A stretch of DNA of 64,000 nucleotides from Alteromonas australica. Lineage in GTDB: Bacteria; Pseudomonadota; Gammaproteobacteria; Enterobacterales; Alteromonadaceae. Each line of letters opens with the position of its first letter. Positions within the stretch are counted from its first letter, which is position 1. Both the position numbers and the translations under genes were made by a program. Location: assembly GCF_000730385.1 (NCBI RefSeq), contig NZ_CP008849.1:3782001-3846000 (forward strand), in the 5' to 3' direction. The notes beneath the pieces were generated by a model that was not told the DNA's origin, did no database searches, and saw nothing but the letters and a program-made list of their open reading frames with translations. This document shows, in pieces, positions 53,992 through 63,219 of this stretch.

Positions 53992-55404
53992 ATCATTCAT
54001 CGTGTTTTCAATTCTGTTAAGCGTGCCTTTACCAAGGAAAACACTGCTGACACCGCACTAACCCCTCGCACCATGACGCGAGGAGAACATGGTATATCTC
54101 GCGAAGATGTAAGTCCTAACGCGTTAAAAGTGATGTACCGCTTAAATGGTGCGGGCTTTGAATCCTACTTAGTTGGCGGTTGTGTACGCGATATTTTGAT
54201 GGGGCATGAGCCCAAAGACTTCGATGTGGTCACCAATGCGACTCCCGAGCAAATTAAAGGCTTATTTAGAAATTGTCGTTTAATCGGTCGACGTTTTCGT
54301 CTAGCTCACATTGTTTTTGGCCGCGAAATCATTGAAGTCGCCACCTTCCGAGGCCATCACAGTGAGCCTGATAGTAACGATGAGGCGGCTGGCGATAGTA
54401 AAGCGGCAAAAGCCAAGGTTACGGCCAAACAAGACGCCCACGGACAACTGGTTCGCGACAACGTATTTGGCACCATTGAAGAAGATGCTGAACGTCGCGA
54501 CTTTACCTTCAATGCCATGTACTACAGTGTGGCGGACTTTACAGTAAAAGACTTTGCCGGAGGCTTAGAGGCCATAGAAAAACGCGAAGTTAGGCTGATT
54601 GGCGACCCCGAAGTGAGATACCGTGAAGATCCGGTGAGAATGCTCCGTGCCGTAAGGTTCGCCGCTAAGCTGTCTATGTCCATTCACCCGGATACCGCGA
54701 CACCTATAAAGAAACTCGCAAGCTTACTGACGAATATTCCACCGGCCCGTTTGTTTGAAGAGACCCTTAAGCTCTTTCTTTCGGGAAAAGGGGAAGCGAC
54801 CTTCTTGATGCTGCGCGAATACGGCCTGATTGCGCCATTGTTTCCGCAAATTGAACCCTTTTTAGCCGACGAAAGCTGTCGCGAAATGCAGTTTATCCTT
54901 AAGGTATTACGTAACACCGACGATAGAATCAACAATGATCAACGAGTGACACCTGCCTTCTTGTATGCGGCGCTACTGTGGTATCCACTAGAAGAAAAGA
55001 GCCAAATTTTACAAGCTGAGTCTGGGTTAAATGCTCACGATGCTTTTAATATTGCGTCAGGTGAAGTCATTGCCAAGCAAACTCAGCGCATCATGATCCC
55101 GAAGCGTTTCTCAACGGTGATGCGCGATATCTGGATTTTGCAGCAACGCTTACCCAAACGATTTGGCCGTCGAGCTTTTCAGTTACTTACCCATCCTAAA
55201 TTTCGAGCGGGCTACGACTTCTTATTAGTGCGTGGTCAAATTGAAGGGGGTGAATTGTTGGAGTTGGCCCAATGGTGGACTCAATTTCAACACGCTGATG
55301 CAACGAAGCAAAAGGGCATGCTAAACGCACTACGTAAAAGCGAAAACGGGCCTAGACCACGCAAACGCAAACGTCGGCCAGCAAAGAGGCCTCCTGATGC
55401 ATAA
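53992..55404 (+). CDS. pcnB: Poly(A) polymerase I, apparent AUC start
   Basis: A nucleotidyltransferase that adds poly(A) tails which mark RNA for decay. The core has LVGGCVRDILMG, DFDVVTNATPEQI and RRFRLAHIVFG, with a very basic C-terminus (RPRKRKRRPAKRPP). The first ATG is 54073, but the frame is open from the TAG at 53959. It contains no ATG, GTG or TTG before 54073, yet upstream codons read I-HRVFNSVKRAF, resembling E. coli FTRVANFCRKV. GGAG (53980-53983) is eight bases before ATC 53992, and ATT follows at 53995. E. coli pcnB is known to start at AUU. The length from 53992 is 470 residues. The stop overlaps folK. Confidence 0.9.
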   Translation: MIHRVFNSVKRAFTKENTADTALTPRTMTRGEHGISREDVSPNALKVMYRLNGAGFESYLVGGCVRDILMGHEPKDFDVVTNATPEQIKGLFRNCRLIGRRFRLAHIVFGREIIEVATFRGHHSEPDSNDEAAGDSKAAKAKVTAKQDAHGQLVRDNVFGTIEEDAERRDFTFNAMYYSVADFTVKDFAGGLEAIEKREVRLIGDPEVRYREDPVRMLRAVRFAAKLSMSIHPDTATPIKKLASLLTNIPPARLFEETLKLFLSGKGEATFLMLREYGLIAPLFPQIEPFLADESCREMQFILKVLRNTDDRINNDQRVTPAFLYAALLWYPLEEKSQILQAESGLNAHDAFNIASGEVIAKQTQRIMIPKRFSTVMRDIWILQQRLPKRFGRRAFQLLTHPKFRAGYDFLLVRGQIEGGELLELAQWWTQFQHADATKQKGMLNALRKSENGPRPRKRKRRPAKRPPDA

Positions 55405-55894
55405 AGAGCATGTATACCTTGGCGTCGGCAGTAACCTGGAAAACCCTATTAAACGCGTCACAGACGCTTTCTCTGCCTTGCACACCATTGAAGATACACG
55501 GGTATTAAAAACCTCGTCGCTTTATAGTAGCAAGCCTATGGGGCCGCAAGATCAACCGGATTACATTAATGCCGTTTGCTTAATCGAAACGGCACTTAAG
55601 CCCCATAGCCTGCTAAAACAACTCCAACAGGTGGAGCTCGACTTTGGCCGAGAACGTAAAGGCGAAAGATGGGGAGCGAGAACCCTTGATCTGGACATAT
55701 TACTTTACGGTAGCCAACAAATAAAAACCGCCGACCTCACTATTCCACACATAGGCATGGCGGAACGCGAGTTTGTGATGGTTCCCTTGTTTGAAATTGC
55801 ACCAAGTATGATAATGCCAGATGGAAAACCCATTTCTCATTGGGTGGCTAACTGCGCTCTTGATGGGCTAAAACGCCTACGCTCTTCCAATTAG
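55397..55894 (+). CDS. folK: HPPK, dihydropterin pyrophosphokinase
   Basis: A 165-residue enzyme of folate synthesis that transfers pyrophosphate from ATP to 6-hydroxymethyl-dihydropterin. Visible are YLGVGSNLENP, SLYSSKPMGPQDQPDYINAV, the pterin/ATP signature RWGARTLDLDILLYG and PHIGMAEREFVMVPLFEIAP. It overlaps pcnB by eight bases and is followed by panB, the same order as E. coli. Confidence 0.97.
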   Translation: MHKEHVYLGVGSNLENPIKRVTDAFSALHTIEDTRVLKTSSLYSSKPMGPQDQPDYINAVCLIETALKPHSLLKQLQQVELDFGRERKGERWGARTLDLDILLYGSQQIKTADLTIPHIGMAEREFVMVPLFEIAPSMIMPDGKPISHWVANCALDGLKRLRSSN

Positions 55895-55945
55895 CCGCAA
55901 AATCCGTATAGTTCGCCACACGATATCAACATCCGGATGGTTACC

Positions 55946-56740
55946 ATGAAAAAAGTTACCGTTTCTGGTTTGCTTAAGAAGAAGCAAGCCGGAGAAAAAA
56001 TCACCTCCTTGACCGCTTACGACGCCAGCTTCGCTAAGATGTTTGACGAACAAGGTATTGACGCGTTGTTGATTGGTGACTCCTTAGGCATGGTACTTCA
56101 AGGCGAAGACGATACCTTACCTGTAACTATCGATGATATTGCCTATCATACACGTAGCGTTAGAGCGGGAACGCAACGGGCGTTTGTGTTAGCTGACATG
56201 CCATTTATGTCATACGCCACACCAGAGCAAACCTATGCAAACGCAGCAAAACTAATGGCTGCAGGCGCAAGCATGGTGAAAATGGAAGGTGGACGCTGGT
56301 TATGCGAAACCATTCAGGGGTTAAATTTGCGTGGTGTCCCTGTGTGTGGTCACCTAGGGCTAACGCCTCAGTCTGTTCACGTGTTTGGCGGCTTCAAAGT
56401 TCAAGGAAGAGATGCAGATAAAGCGCAACAACTTATTGAAGAAGCCAAAGCCCTAGAAGCAGCAGGTATTCAATTATTGGTGCTTGAATGCGTACCTTCG
56501 TCACTTGGTAAAGCGGTGAGTGAAGCGCTCACTATACCGGTTATCGGGATAGGTGCGGGCAAAGATACCGACGGTCAAATACTAGTTATGCACGATATGT
56601 TCGGTATAAGCGCCAATTATATGCCTAAATTTTCAAAGAACTACTTGAGTGAAACCGGAGATTTGCGCAAAGCAGTTCAACAATACATTTTAGAAGTGCA
56701 AAACGGTGAATTCCCGTCAGCGGAACACAGTTTTGAGTAA
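55946..56740 (+). CDS. panB: Ketopantoate hydroxymethyltransferase
   Basis: A 264-residue TIM-barrel enzyme making ketopantoate from ketoisovalerate and methylene-THF. Visible are [57 protein letters not shown] and [15 protein letters not shown]. The start is at [10 protein letters not shown] (ATG 55946); three extra residues are possible. The next gene, panC, starts ten bases downstream. Confidence 0.98.
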   Translation: MKKVTVSGLLKKKQAGEKITSLTAYDASFAKMFDEQGIDALLIGDSLGMVLQGEDDTLPVTIDDIAYHTRSVRAGTQRAFVLADMPFMSYATPEQTYANAAKLMAAGASMVKMEGGRWLCETIQGLNLRGVPVCGHLGLTPQSVHVFGGFKVQGRDADKAQQLIEEAKALEAAGIQLLVLECVPSSLGKAVSEALTIPVIGIGAGKDTDGQILVMHDMFGISANYMPKFSKNYLSETGDLRKAVQQYILEVQNGEFPSAEHSFE

Positions 56741-56750
56741 AGAGGTTTTT

Positions 56751-57599
56751 ATGCAAGTTGTCGATAATATCGCGGCGTTACGTGCGCTTACTCGCGAATG
56801 GAAGCGCGATGGCAACACAGTAGGTTTTGTTCCCACCATGGGAAACTTACACCAAGGGCACCTTAAACTCGTGAAACGTGCGAAAGCACATAATAGCAAG
56901 GTGGTGGTAAGTATCTTTGTAAACCCATTACAATTTGGGCAAAACGAAGACTTAGATGCCTATCCTCGTACCATTGAAGAAGATAAGCAGAAGTTAATCG
57001 AGGCGGGTGTAGACGCAGTATTCATGCCCTCCGTAAGGGACATGTACCCACGAGGGCTAGATCACCAAACCTTTGTAGAAGTGCCTGACATCTCGAACAT
57101 CTTGTGTGGTGCAAGCCGTCCTGGCCACTTCAGAGGCGTAGCCACTGTGGTGTCCAAGCTGTTCAATATGGTTCATCCCGACGACGCTTTTTTCGGTGAA
57201 AAAGACTTTCAACAGCTTCAAGTCATACGGTTAATGGCGCAAGATTTGTCTACCGGCATTGTTATACACGGTGTGGAGACTGAACGAGACGCAACCGGCT
57301 TAGCGCTTAGCTCGCGCAACGGTTATTTATCGGCAGAACAAAAGCATACAGCGGCATCTATTTACAAACAAATGCATATTGCCAAAGCCCGAATCCTTGA
57401 TGGCGAGCGAGACTTTATCACTGTGGCAAACGACCTCGCAGATGCGTTAGAAAATGTCGGCTTTAAAAAAGACTATGTGCATGTAGTTAATGCCCATACG
57501 CTTAAGCCAGCCACCCAAGAAGATACCCATTTAGTGATTCTTGTGGCTGCGTTTTTAGGCACCACTCGTCTTATCGATAACTTACAAATTAACCTGTAA
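56751..57599 (+). CDS. panC: Pantothenate synthetase
   Basis: A 282-residue ligase that joins pantoate and beta-alanine. It has the HxGH-type GFVPTMGNLHQGHLKLV, VSIFVNPLQFGQNEDL, RPGHFRGVATVVSKLF and GEKDFQQLQVIRLM motifs, and LSSRNGYLS near the KMSKS-like loop. The start is ATG 56751 with AGAGG upstream. Beta-alanine is presumably supplied by the convergent panP product. Confidence 0.98.
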   Translation: MQVVDNIAALRALTREWKRDGNTVGFVPTMGNLHQGHLKLVKRAKAHNSKVVVSIFVNPLQFGQNEDLDAYPRTIEEDKQKLIEAGVDAVFMPSVRDMYPRGLDHQTFVEVPDISNILCGASRPGHFRGVATVVSKLFNMVHPDDAFFGEKDFQQLQVIRLMAQDLSTGIVIHGVETERDATGLALSSRNGYLSAEQKHTAASIYKQMHIAKARILDGERDFITVANDLADALENVGFKKDYVHVVNAHTLKPATQEDTHLVILVAAFLGTTRLIDNLQINL

Positions 57600-57626
57600 C
57601 GTTTAAACGCCACATAACCACAAACG

Positions 57627-57661
57627 AAAATGCCCCCGCACTTCATGCAGGGGCATTTTTT
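57627..57661. terminator. Bidirectional terminator between panC and panP
   Basis: AAAATGCCCC (57627-57636) / GGGGCATTTT (57650-57659) with an inner GCA/TGC pairing and T-runs on both strands. Confidence 0.8.
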
Positions 57662-57711
57662 ATTGTGCGTGCCCGGTAAATCCGACCACTAAACTTAAGG
57701 ATGCTTAGCCG

Positions 57712-59337
57712 TTATGCTGGGTCTTGCGCAGCCAACTGACTGAGTGATTGCCATAATGGCGTACTGGTGGCAAGGAGGTGTTGCTCTGCCAAAATGGCGG
57801 CTAAATCATTGTGACTGGTTAATGGGTTAGCCAAAACAACCCTGAAAACCGTTATGCACTTTGCTGGGTAGTCTGGCGCTTCTAAACGGGTACGTGACAC
57901 GAAAGATTTGCCCGCCTCACGTTGTTGCTTCTGCACACTCACCACCAGCGTATCAATTTTTTCATTAATTTCATCACGGGTACTGTCGTCTACCTGCTTT
58001 AAGGTGTGTTGCAAGGCTTGTGGGCAAACGCGATAGGTAAGCAACGACAAGGTAGGTGACGTGGTTAGTTCAAAATCAGGGTGTTTATCTATCATGTCAG
58101 CAAAAGCTTTGGCTTTTTGAATACTTCTATCAATAAGCAATTCATAGCCTCTGCGACCAAAAATATGTAGCGCTGAGTAGACCATCATGGCCATACCGTT
58201 TCTTGAACCTTCAAGGGTAGTGGCTCCTAAGTCCTTCGAGCCTGCGCGCAGAATGTATTGTGCATGATGACGTACGGCATTGGCGTTTTCGGGGTCTTTA
58301 AAGAGCGCCATACCTGCCCCCATAGGCACATACATTTGCTTATGCGCATCTATGGTCACTGAATCAGCACGTTCAATCCCTTTCAGTCTATCTCGGTATT
58401 GTGAAGAGAAAAGCGTAGCTCCCCCCCACGCAGCGTCGACGTGAAACCAGCAACCTAATTGCTCAGCAACATCCGCCAACTCGTCTAGCGGATCTACGTG
58501 ACCGGTTTCAGTGGTTCCACCTACGCCCACAATAGCCAGTAACTTGTTTCCTTCCTCTTGATAACGTTTACCTGCGCGTAAGGCTTTTTCGGGATCTAGC
58601 GTTTGTTGAGGCGCTGGTAAGGCAATTAACTGCTCGCGGCCTAATCCTAAAGCGTCCACAGCTTTAGACAGAGAATAATGCCCTCGTTTACTGCACATCA
58701 CCCCTAGATGATTGATGTTGTGAAAACGGTAGGCGGCGGCCAGACCCGCTTTAGCCACGCCAGCAAACCCTGGCTGTGGCCCTAGCAGTTTGTTTCGCGC
58801 TACCCAAAGGGCAGTGATATTTGCAATAGTACCCCCTGAACAGAATGCGCCAAGTGCATGTTGCGCGCTGTGTAAGTGTTGCTCGTAGAAGGCCTCTGAA
58901 CGGTCGTATACTAGATTGTGCAACATCCCCAAGACTTGACGCTCTAGCGGCGTGAAAGCTTTCGAGGTTTCTATTTTCACCAGGTTTTGGTTTAAACCAA
59001 CCATGAGCTTTGAGAGGGGTAAATGAAAATAGGGTAACGCAGAGGTCATATGCCCAATAAAGGTAGGCGAGTATGTGTTCACCGAGTGCGCTACCAGTTT
59101 ATCTAACAAGGTTTCCGCATGGGTAGAGACAAACTCTGGCGATTCAGGCACTTTCGCGTTGGCAAAGTCTTTTTCAACCTCTTCAAGGGAGGTTTTTTTA
59201 GTGACCACGTGCTGCGACAAAAAATCTAAAATATTGTCGGACAAATGCTGTTCTATTTGCGCCAGCTTTGAGTCTTTGTGTTCAGGCTTGGTAAAGACCC
59301 TAAACAAGTGCTCCAGACTAACTTGAGCTTCACCCAC
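57712..59337 (-). CDS. panP: PLP-dependent aspartate 1-decarboxylase PanP
   Basis: A 541-residue fold-type I PLP decarboxylase. Visible are the N-terminal GHMTSALPYFHLPLSKLM and the phosphate/ring region FCSGGTIANITALW. The Asp that holds the pyridine N lies in FHVDAAWGGATL, and the PLP lysine is in TIDAHKQMYVPMGAG. It fits the family that makes beta-alanine from aspartate in vibrios, Shewanella and relatives lacking pyruvoyl PanD. The position beside panBC supports this strongly. No ATG starts the frame. GTG 59337 has GAGG seven bases upstream, while GTG 59346 overlaps that site. Confidence 0.92.
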   Translation of the reverse strand: MGEAQVSLEHLFRVFTKPEHKDSKLAQIEQHLSDNILDFLSQHVVTKKTSLEEVEKDFANAKVPESPEFVSTHAETLLDKLVAHSVNTYSPTFIGHMTSALPYFHLPLSKLMVGLNQNLVKIETSKAFTPLERQVLGMLHNLVYDRSEAFYEQHLHSAQHALGAFCSGGTIANITALWVARNKLLGPQPGFAGVAKAGLAAAYRFHNINHLGVMCSKRGHYSLSKAVDALGLGREQLIALPAPQQTLDPEKALRAGKRYQEEGNKLLAIVGVGGTTETGHVDPLDELADVAEQLGCWFHVDAAWGGATLFSSQYRDRLKGIERADSVTIDAHKQMYVPMGAGMALFKDPENANAVRHHAQYILRAGSKDLGATTLEGSRNGMAMMVYSALHIFGRRGYELLIDRSIQKAKAFADMIDKHPDFELTTSPTLSLLTYRVCPQALQHTLKQVDDSTRDEINEKIDTLVVSVQKQQREAGKSFVSRTRLEAPDYPAKCITVFRVVLANPLTSHNDLAAILAEQHLLATSTPLWQSLSQLAAQDPA

Positions 59338-59539
59338 TAAACACACCTCGCTAAACGATAAAACTTATGTACATCGACAATACTTGTTGGTCAATGCTCA
59401 TCACCTTGGACTGATTGGTTATTCCCTATGAAAACTTATCACAACACTTTCAGGGTGACGAACTTTACCCTAGATTGACGAACTCGCCAAGAGGTAACAT
59501 AAGGCATTTGTTTGCCCTACACGATAGCTGACAAGGGTG

Positions 59540-60211
59540 CTATCGTGACTCTTCCTGCCCACAAAGAAGCTGCCAGCATACTTGGCCGCTAGCGCGATAT
59601 TTGCGTTCAAACGGCGTCATGCTCTTATCTCCAGTAATTTCAATAATATCTGACTGAATACCATATTGCTGCGCCGCTTGCGCAAATTCCAGCAAATACA
59701 CTAACCAATTACTGCGAACCTCAATATGCGGGGTAATGGCCATCAAGTCCACCATCGCAGCACTTGCATGCCAGCGTTTTTGCACTTGTGTTTTTTTAGG
59801 ATAGGGGTTCGGGTATAGCAAAAAGTGCTTATGGACCTGCCACTGATGGCGGCGCACTAAACGCCAAAAATCGTTAACATCCGCACGTATAACGCGATAG
59901 TTATCTTGCCCAGCTGCATAGTGCCCGTGCTTATCCACACGCTGTGCGGATTTATCTAGGCCTATGACCCTATGTGTCGGGTACGCGTTCGCGATATTCG
60001 CAGTACTTTCTCCGACCCCACAACACGAATCTAAAATGATGTTGGAAAAGTCTCCATTTAGCCATTCACACACATGGTTAAAAGCCGCTTGTGTATGCTC
60101 CCCGATAGGGCGCAAATTTTCTGACGTTTTGTACTTTTTCACCACATCATCAAGCTTCTCATGCACGCCTTGTTGATTAGTCGAGATAGCACGGGAGTTG
60201 CCAGTGGTCAT
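59540..60211 (-). CDS. TrmB-like methyltransferase paralog
   Basis: A 223-residue SAM methyltransferase resembling TrmB (tRNA m7G46). Motif I is ILDSCCGVGESTANIA, followed by VIGLDKSAQRV. The substrate motif is LLYPNPYPKKTQVQKRW, where TrmB usually has 'FPDPWPKKRHxKRR'. The Asp-to-Asn and Trp-to-Tyr changes and the missing second half of that motif suggest a different or weakened activity. It overlaps the downstream end of the ABC permease gene by one base, so it is cotranscribed with the exporter. Confidence 0.8.
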   Translation of the reverse strand: MTTGNSRAISTNQQGVHEKLDDVVKKYKTSENLRPIGEHTQAAFNHVCEWLNGDFSNIILDSCCGVGESTANIANAYPTHRVIGLDKSAQRVDKHGHYAAGQDNYRVIRADVNDFWRLVRRHQWQVHKHFLLYPNPYPKKTQVQKRWHASAAMVDLMAITPHIEVRSNWLVYLLEFAQAAQQYGIQSDIIEITGDKSMTPFERKYRASGQVCWQLLCGQEESR

Positions 60212-61026
60212 TAACTACGGATCCCTTTTCCTGTTTTAAGTAAATAATAGGCAATGCCAAAAAGCACGACATTAAATATCACTAATAAACTCAGGGAAAA
60301 GGTGACTGGAACATCAGAAACACCCAAAAAGCCATATCTAAAGCCGTTTACCATATAAACAACAGGGTTGGCTTTACTCACCCATTGCCAAAATTCAGGC
60401 AATAAGGTTAGCGAGTAAAAGACGCCCCCTAAGTACGTTAATGGGGTTAATACAAACGTTGGTACCACGCTGATGTCATCGAAGGTTTTCGCAAACACCG
60501 CATTGATTAACCCTGCGGTGGCAAAAAGCGTTGCCGTTAATACTAGGGTAAGGGCGATGATGCCCAAGTGATGAATTTGCACATCAACAAAAAATAACGA
60601 CACCAAAGTAACAATAATACCAATCAAAATGGCCCGGGCCACACCGCCGCCTACATACCCTAAAATAATCACCGAGGTGGGCACGGGGGAAACCAGTAAC
60701 TCTTCAATGTTGCGCTGAAATTTCGCGCTAAAGAAAGAGGAAGATACGTTCGCATAGGAGTTGGTTATTACCGACATCATAATGAGGCCTGGAACAATAA
60801 ACTCCATGTAAGTAAAGCCACCCATTTCACCAATGCGGTTACCAATTAAGTTGCCAAATATGACGAAATATAGGCTCATGGTAATGGCGGGTGGCACAAG
60901 GGTTTGTACCCAAATTCGTAAAAAACGTGTGCACTCTTTTATCCAAATAGTGGTCAGTGCCACGTAGTTTTGTTTAAACCAACTTACTTTTTTGTCTTGA
61001 TTCATTAAGCTACTTTCTTGCTTCAT
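60211..61026 (-). CDS. yadH: ABC-2 type transporter permease (YadH-like)
   Basis: A 271-residue inner-membrane protein with six membrane segments and the ABC-2 motif ELLVSPVPTSVIILGYVGGGVA, then PTFVLTPLTYLGGVFYSLTLLP. It pairs with the ATPase four bases upstream. The substrate is unknown; the closest E. coli pair is YadG/YadH. Confidence 0.92.
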   Translation of the reverse strand: MKQESSLMNQDKKVSWFKQNYVALTTIWIKECTRFLRIWVQTLVPPAITMSLYFVIFGNLIGNRIGEMGGFTYMEFIVPGLIMMSVITNSYANVSSSFFSAKFQRNIEELLVSPVPTSVIILGYVGGGVARAILIGIIVTLVSLFFVDVQIHHLGIIALTLVLTATLFATAGLINAVFAKTFDDISVVPTFVLTPLTYLGGVFYSLTLLPEFWQWVSKANPVVYMVNGFRYGFLGVSDVPVTFSLSLLVIFNVVLFGIAYYLLKTGKGIRS

Positions 61027-61030
61027 TCTT

Positions 61031-61951
61031 TTACCCTGCCTGCTTCGCAGTTTCCACTAGGCGAACAAACAGCTCTTCTAGCCTGTTTGATTTATTACGC
61101 ATACTCATCACTTGCACACCCTGTTCACTTAACTGAGTAAACACCGGGTTTAATCCCTCGGTTTTCTCAACATCAACTTCTAACGTGTGATCATCGATTA
61201 AGCGGTACTCAAACCCTGTTAAGTTGGGCGCTTGCGCCGTGGTTTTAATATCCAACACAAAAGTTTCAATACTCAGTTTGGAGAGTAATGATTTCATACT
61301 GGTATTTTCTACAATAATCCCCTTGTTAATAATGGCGATATTGCGGCACAACATTTCAGCCTCTTCAAGGTAGTGAGTGGTTAAAATAATAGTGATGCCT
61401 TGGCGGTTAATCTCTTCTAAAAAGCCCCACATAGAGCGGCGAATTTCAATATCAACCCCCGCCGTAGGTTCGTCAAGAATCAGTAGTTTTGGCTCATGCA
61501 TCAGGGCACGCGCTATCATTAATCTGCGTTTCATACCGCCAGAGAGCTCACGGGCACGGGCATCTCGCTTTTCCCACAAATCCAGCTGGGCTAGGTATTT
61601 TTGTGCTCGTTCTTTGGCCACGGAACGAGGCACACCATAGTATCCGGCTTGATTCAGCACAATCTGCATGACAGTTTCAAACTGATTAAAGTTGAATTCC
61701 TGTGGCACTAAGCCAATACAGGCTTTTGCTTGTTCCATTTGGCTATTCAAATCGAAACCAAATACAGACACCTTGCCATTGGTTTGATTAACCAACGAGC
61801 TAATGATGCCAATGGTGGTGGACTTTCCCGCCCCATTCGGCCCCAGTAGTGCGAAGAAATCGCCTTGCTCAACCGTGAGATCTACGCCATTTAACGCTTG
61901 CACGCCGCCTTTATAGGTCTTTGTTAACCCTTGAATATCTAACGCTTTCAT
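61031..61951 (-). CDS. yadG: ABC transporter ATPase (YadG-like)
   Basis: A 306-residue ATPase with Walker A LLGPNGAGKSTTIGII, signature ELSGGMKRRLMIARAL, Walker B LLILDEPTAGVD, H-loop LTTHYLEEAE and a C-terminal regulatory extension (about 225-306). It is the first gene of yadG-yadH-trmB-like, with an orphan terminator about 280 bases upstream. Confidence 0.94.
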   Translation of the reverse strand: MKALDIQGLTKTYKGGVQALNGVDLTVEQGDFFALLGPNGAGKSTTIGIISSLVNQTNGKVSVFGFDLNSQMEQAKACIGLVPQEFNFNQFETVMQIVLNQAGYYGVPRSVAKERAQKYLAQLDLWEKRDARARELSGGMKRRLMIARALMHEPKLLILDEPTAGVDIEIRRSMWGFLEEINRQGITIILTTHYLEEAEMLCRNIAIINKGIIVENTSMKSLLSKLSIETFVLDIKTTAQAPNLTGFEYRLIDDHTLEVDVEKTEGLNPVFTQLSEQGVQVMSMRNKSNRLEELFVRLVETAKQAG

Positions 61952-62232
61952 GAAATGCCCGTGTGTTGAATGCTACTGTTTATTCACGTTGGTGAGAGGT
62001 GCCTGCCAAAAAAACATGTAGGGTATTATATTGCTTCTCGCCCTAGTGTACCCTAATCCATTGATTAAGTTGATCTCACTCAGCAATTCCTTGACCCAAC
62101 ACATGTGAATAAGAAGGCAAACGCCTACCTTGTGCCGTTGTTGATTAATAATAGTGAAATTCCATTTTTCAACCCTAAGCGCCACTGATTGGGCAACATG
62201 AATGACATAAAATAGAAAGCTGATAACGGCAA

Positions 62233-62273
62233 TAAAAAAGCGCTGTGCTTCGGTTGGGGACAAAACACAGCGC
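62233..62273 (-). terminator. Orphan intrinsic terminator upstream of yadG
   Basis: On the minus strand GCGCTGTG (62273-62266) pairs with CACAGCGC (62247-62240), followed by six T. No gene ends here. It lies 280 bases before the yadG start on the same strand, so it ends either a short RNA or an attenuated yadG leader. Nothing else is identified in the 61952-62517 gap. Confidence 0.7.
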
Positions 62274-62517
62274 AAAGGGTAGGTGACCCAAGTTGGGGTG
62301 TGCATGAAGGCATACATGATGTCAAGCACCTGATAAGTAAAACATCACGATGAGGCATTGTTGGGGAGCGAAAGGGGAAAAGTTCCGACGATTACGGGCA
62401 ATTATGTCAGCATTGTGGCCAAGTTATGCTTTTTTTGCCGAACTCAGGCAATTGTGAAACTTGCACGGTATAGTACACACAATATCCATGTTCCTCTGTA
62501 AATGAAGAGTGATTTTT

Positions 62518-63207
62518 ATGCCTAAAACCATTGCTTTGGTTGAAGATGATGCCGCGATTAGAGAAAACTATTTGGCGGTTTTACGCGCTCAGGGTTACCA
62601 CGTAGATGCCTATGAAGATAGACCCAGCGCGTCACGCGCATTTAATGCAAACCTACCTGACCTTGCCATCATTGATATCGGCTTAAAAGAAGAGATGGAA
62701 GGCGGTTTTTTACTGTGCCAGCAACTACGCAACTTGTCGCCAACCTTACCGATAATCTTTTTCACTGCCCGTGACAACGATGTGGATACTATCAGCGGGC
62801 TTAGAATGGGCGCAGACGACTACCTCACCAAAGACATTAGTATGGCGCATTTGTTGGCCAGGATTGCGGCTTTGTTTCGCCGTATAGACTTGATGCGAGC
62901 GCCAAAGGCACAAAATGATGAAACTGTGATTGGAGAATTACGTGTTGATGCATCGAGAATGACAGTGAGCTGGAAAAATGAACCCGTGGCGCTAACTGTG
63001 ACCGAATTTTGGATGCTACATGCTTTAATTAAACATCCCGGACACGTTAAAAGTCGCCAGCAATTAATGGATGAGTCTCGTATGGTGGTTGACGATACCA
63101 CCATTACCTCACACATAAAGCGGATGCGTAAAAAGTTTATTCAGCTTGATGCTCAATTTGATCATATCGATACCGTATACGGTATGGGTTATCGCTGGCA
63201 GCTATAG
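62518..63207 (+). CDS. pdsR: PdsR-type response regulator (dedicated sortase system)
   Basis: A 229-residue OmpR-family regulator. The receiver (about 1-125) has the acidic pair in LVEDDAAIREN, phospho-Asp in LAIIDIGLKEEMEGGF, and Thr in IIFFTARDND. The usual Lys after the receiver appears in YLTKDISMAHL. The winged-helix domain (about 135-229) has VTEFWMLHALIKHPGHVKSR and DTVYGMGYRWQL. The GLKEEMEGGFLLCQQLR segment and the neighbouring kinase fit the proteobacterial dedicated sortase system. ATG 62518 is preferred over GTG 62509. Confidence 0.82.
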   Translation: MPKTIALVEDDAAIRENYLAVLRAQGYHVDAYEDRPSASRAFNANLPDLAIIDIGLKEEMEGGFLLCQQLRNLSPTLPIIFFTARDNDVDTISGLRMGADDYLTKDISMAHLLARIAALFRRIDLMRAPKAQNDETVIGELRVDASRMTVSWKNEPVALTVTEFWMLHALIKHPGHVKSRQQLMDESRMVVDDTTITSHIKRMRKKFIQLDAQFDHIDTVYGMGYRWQL

Positions 63208-63219
63208 GGCATTCACCTA

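Noticed and set aside
61973..62358. Two overlapping minus-strand ORFs of 118 and 77 residues upstream of yadG
   Set aside because: They run through the intrinsic terminator at 62233-62273, have odd composition and no ribosome binding sites.
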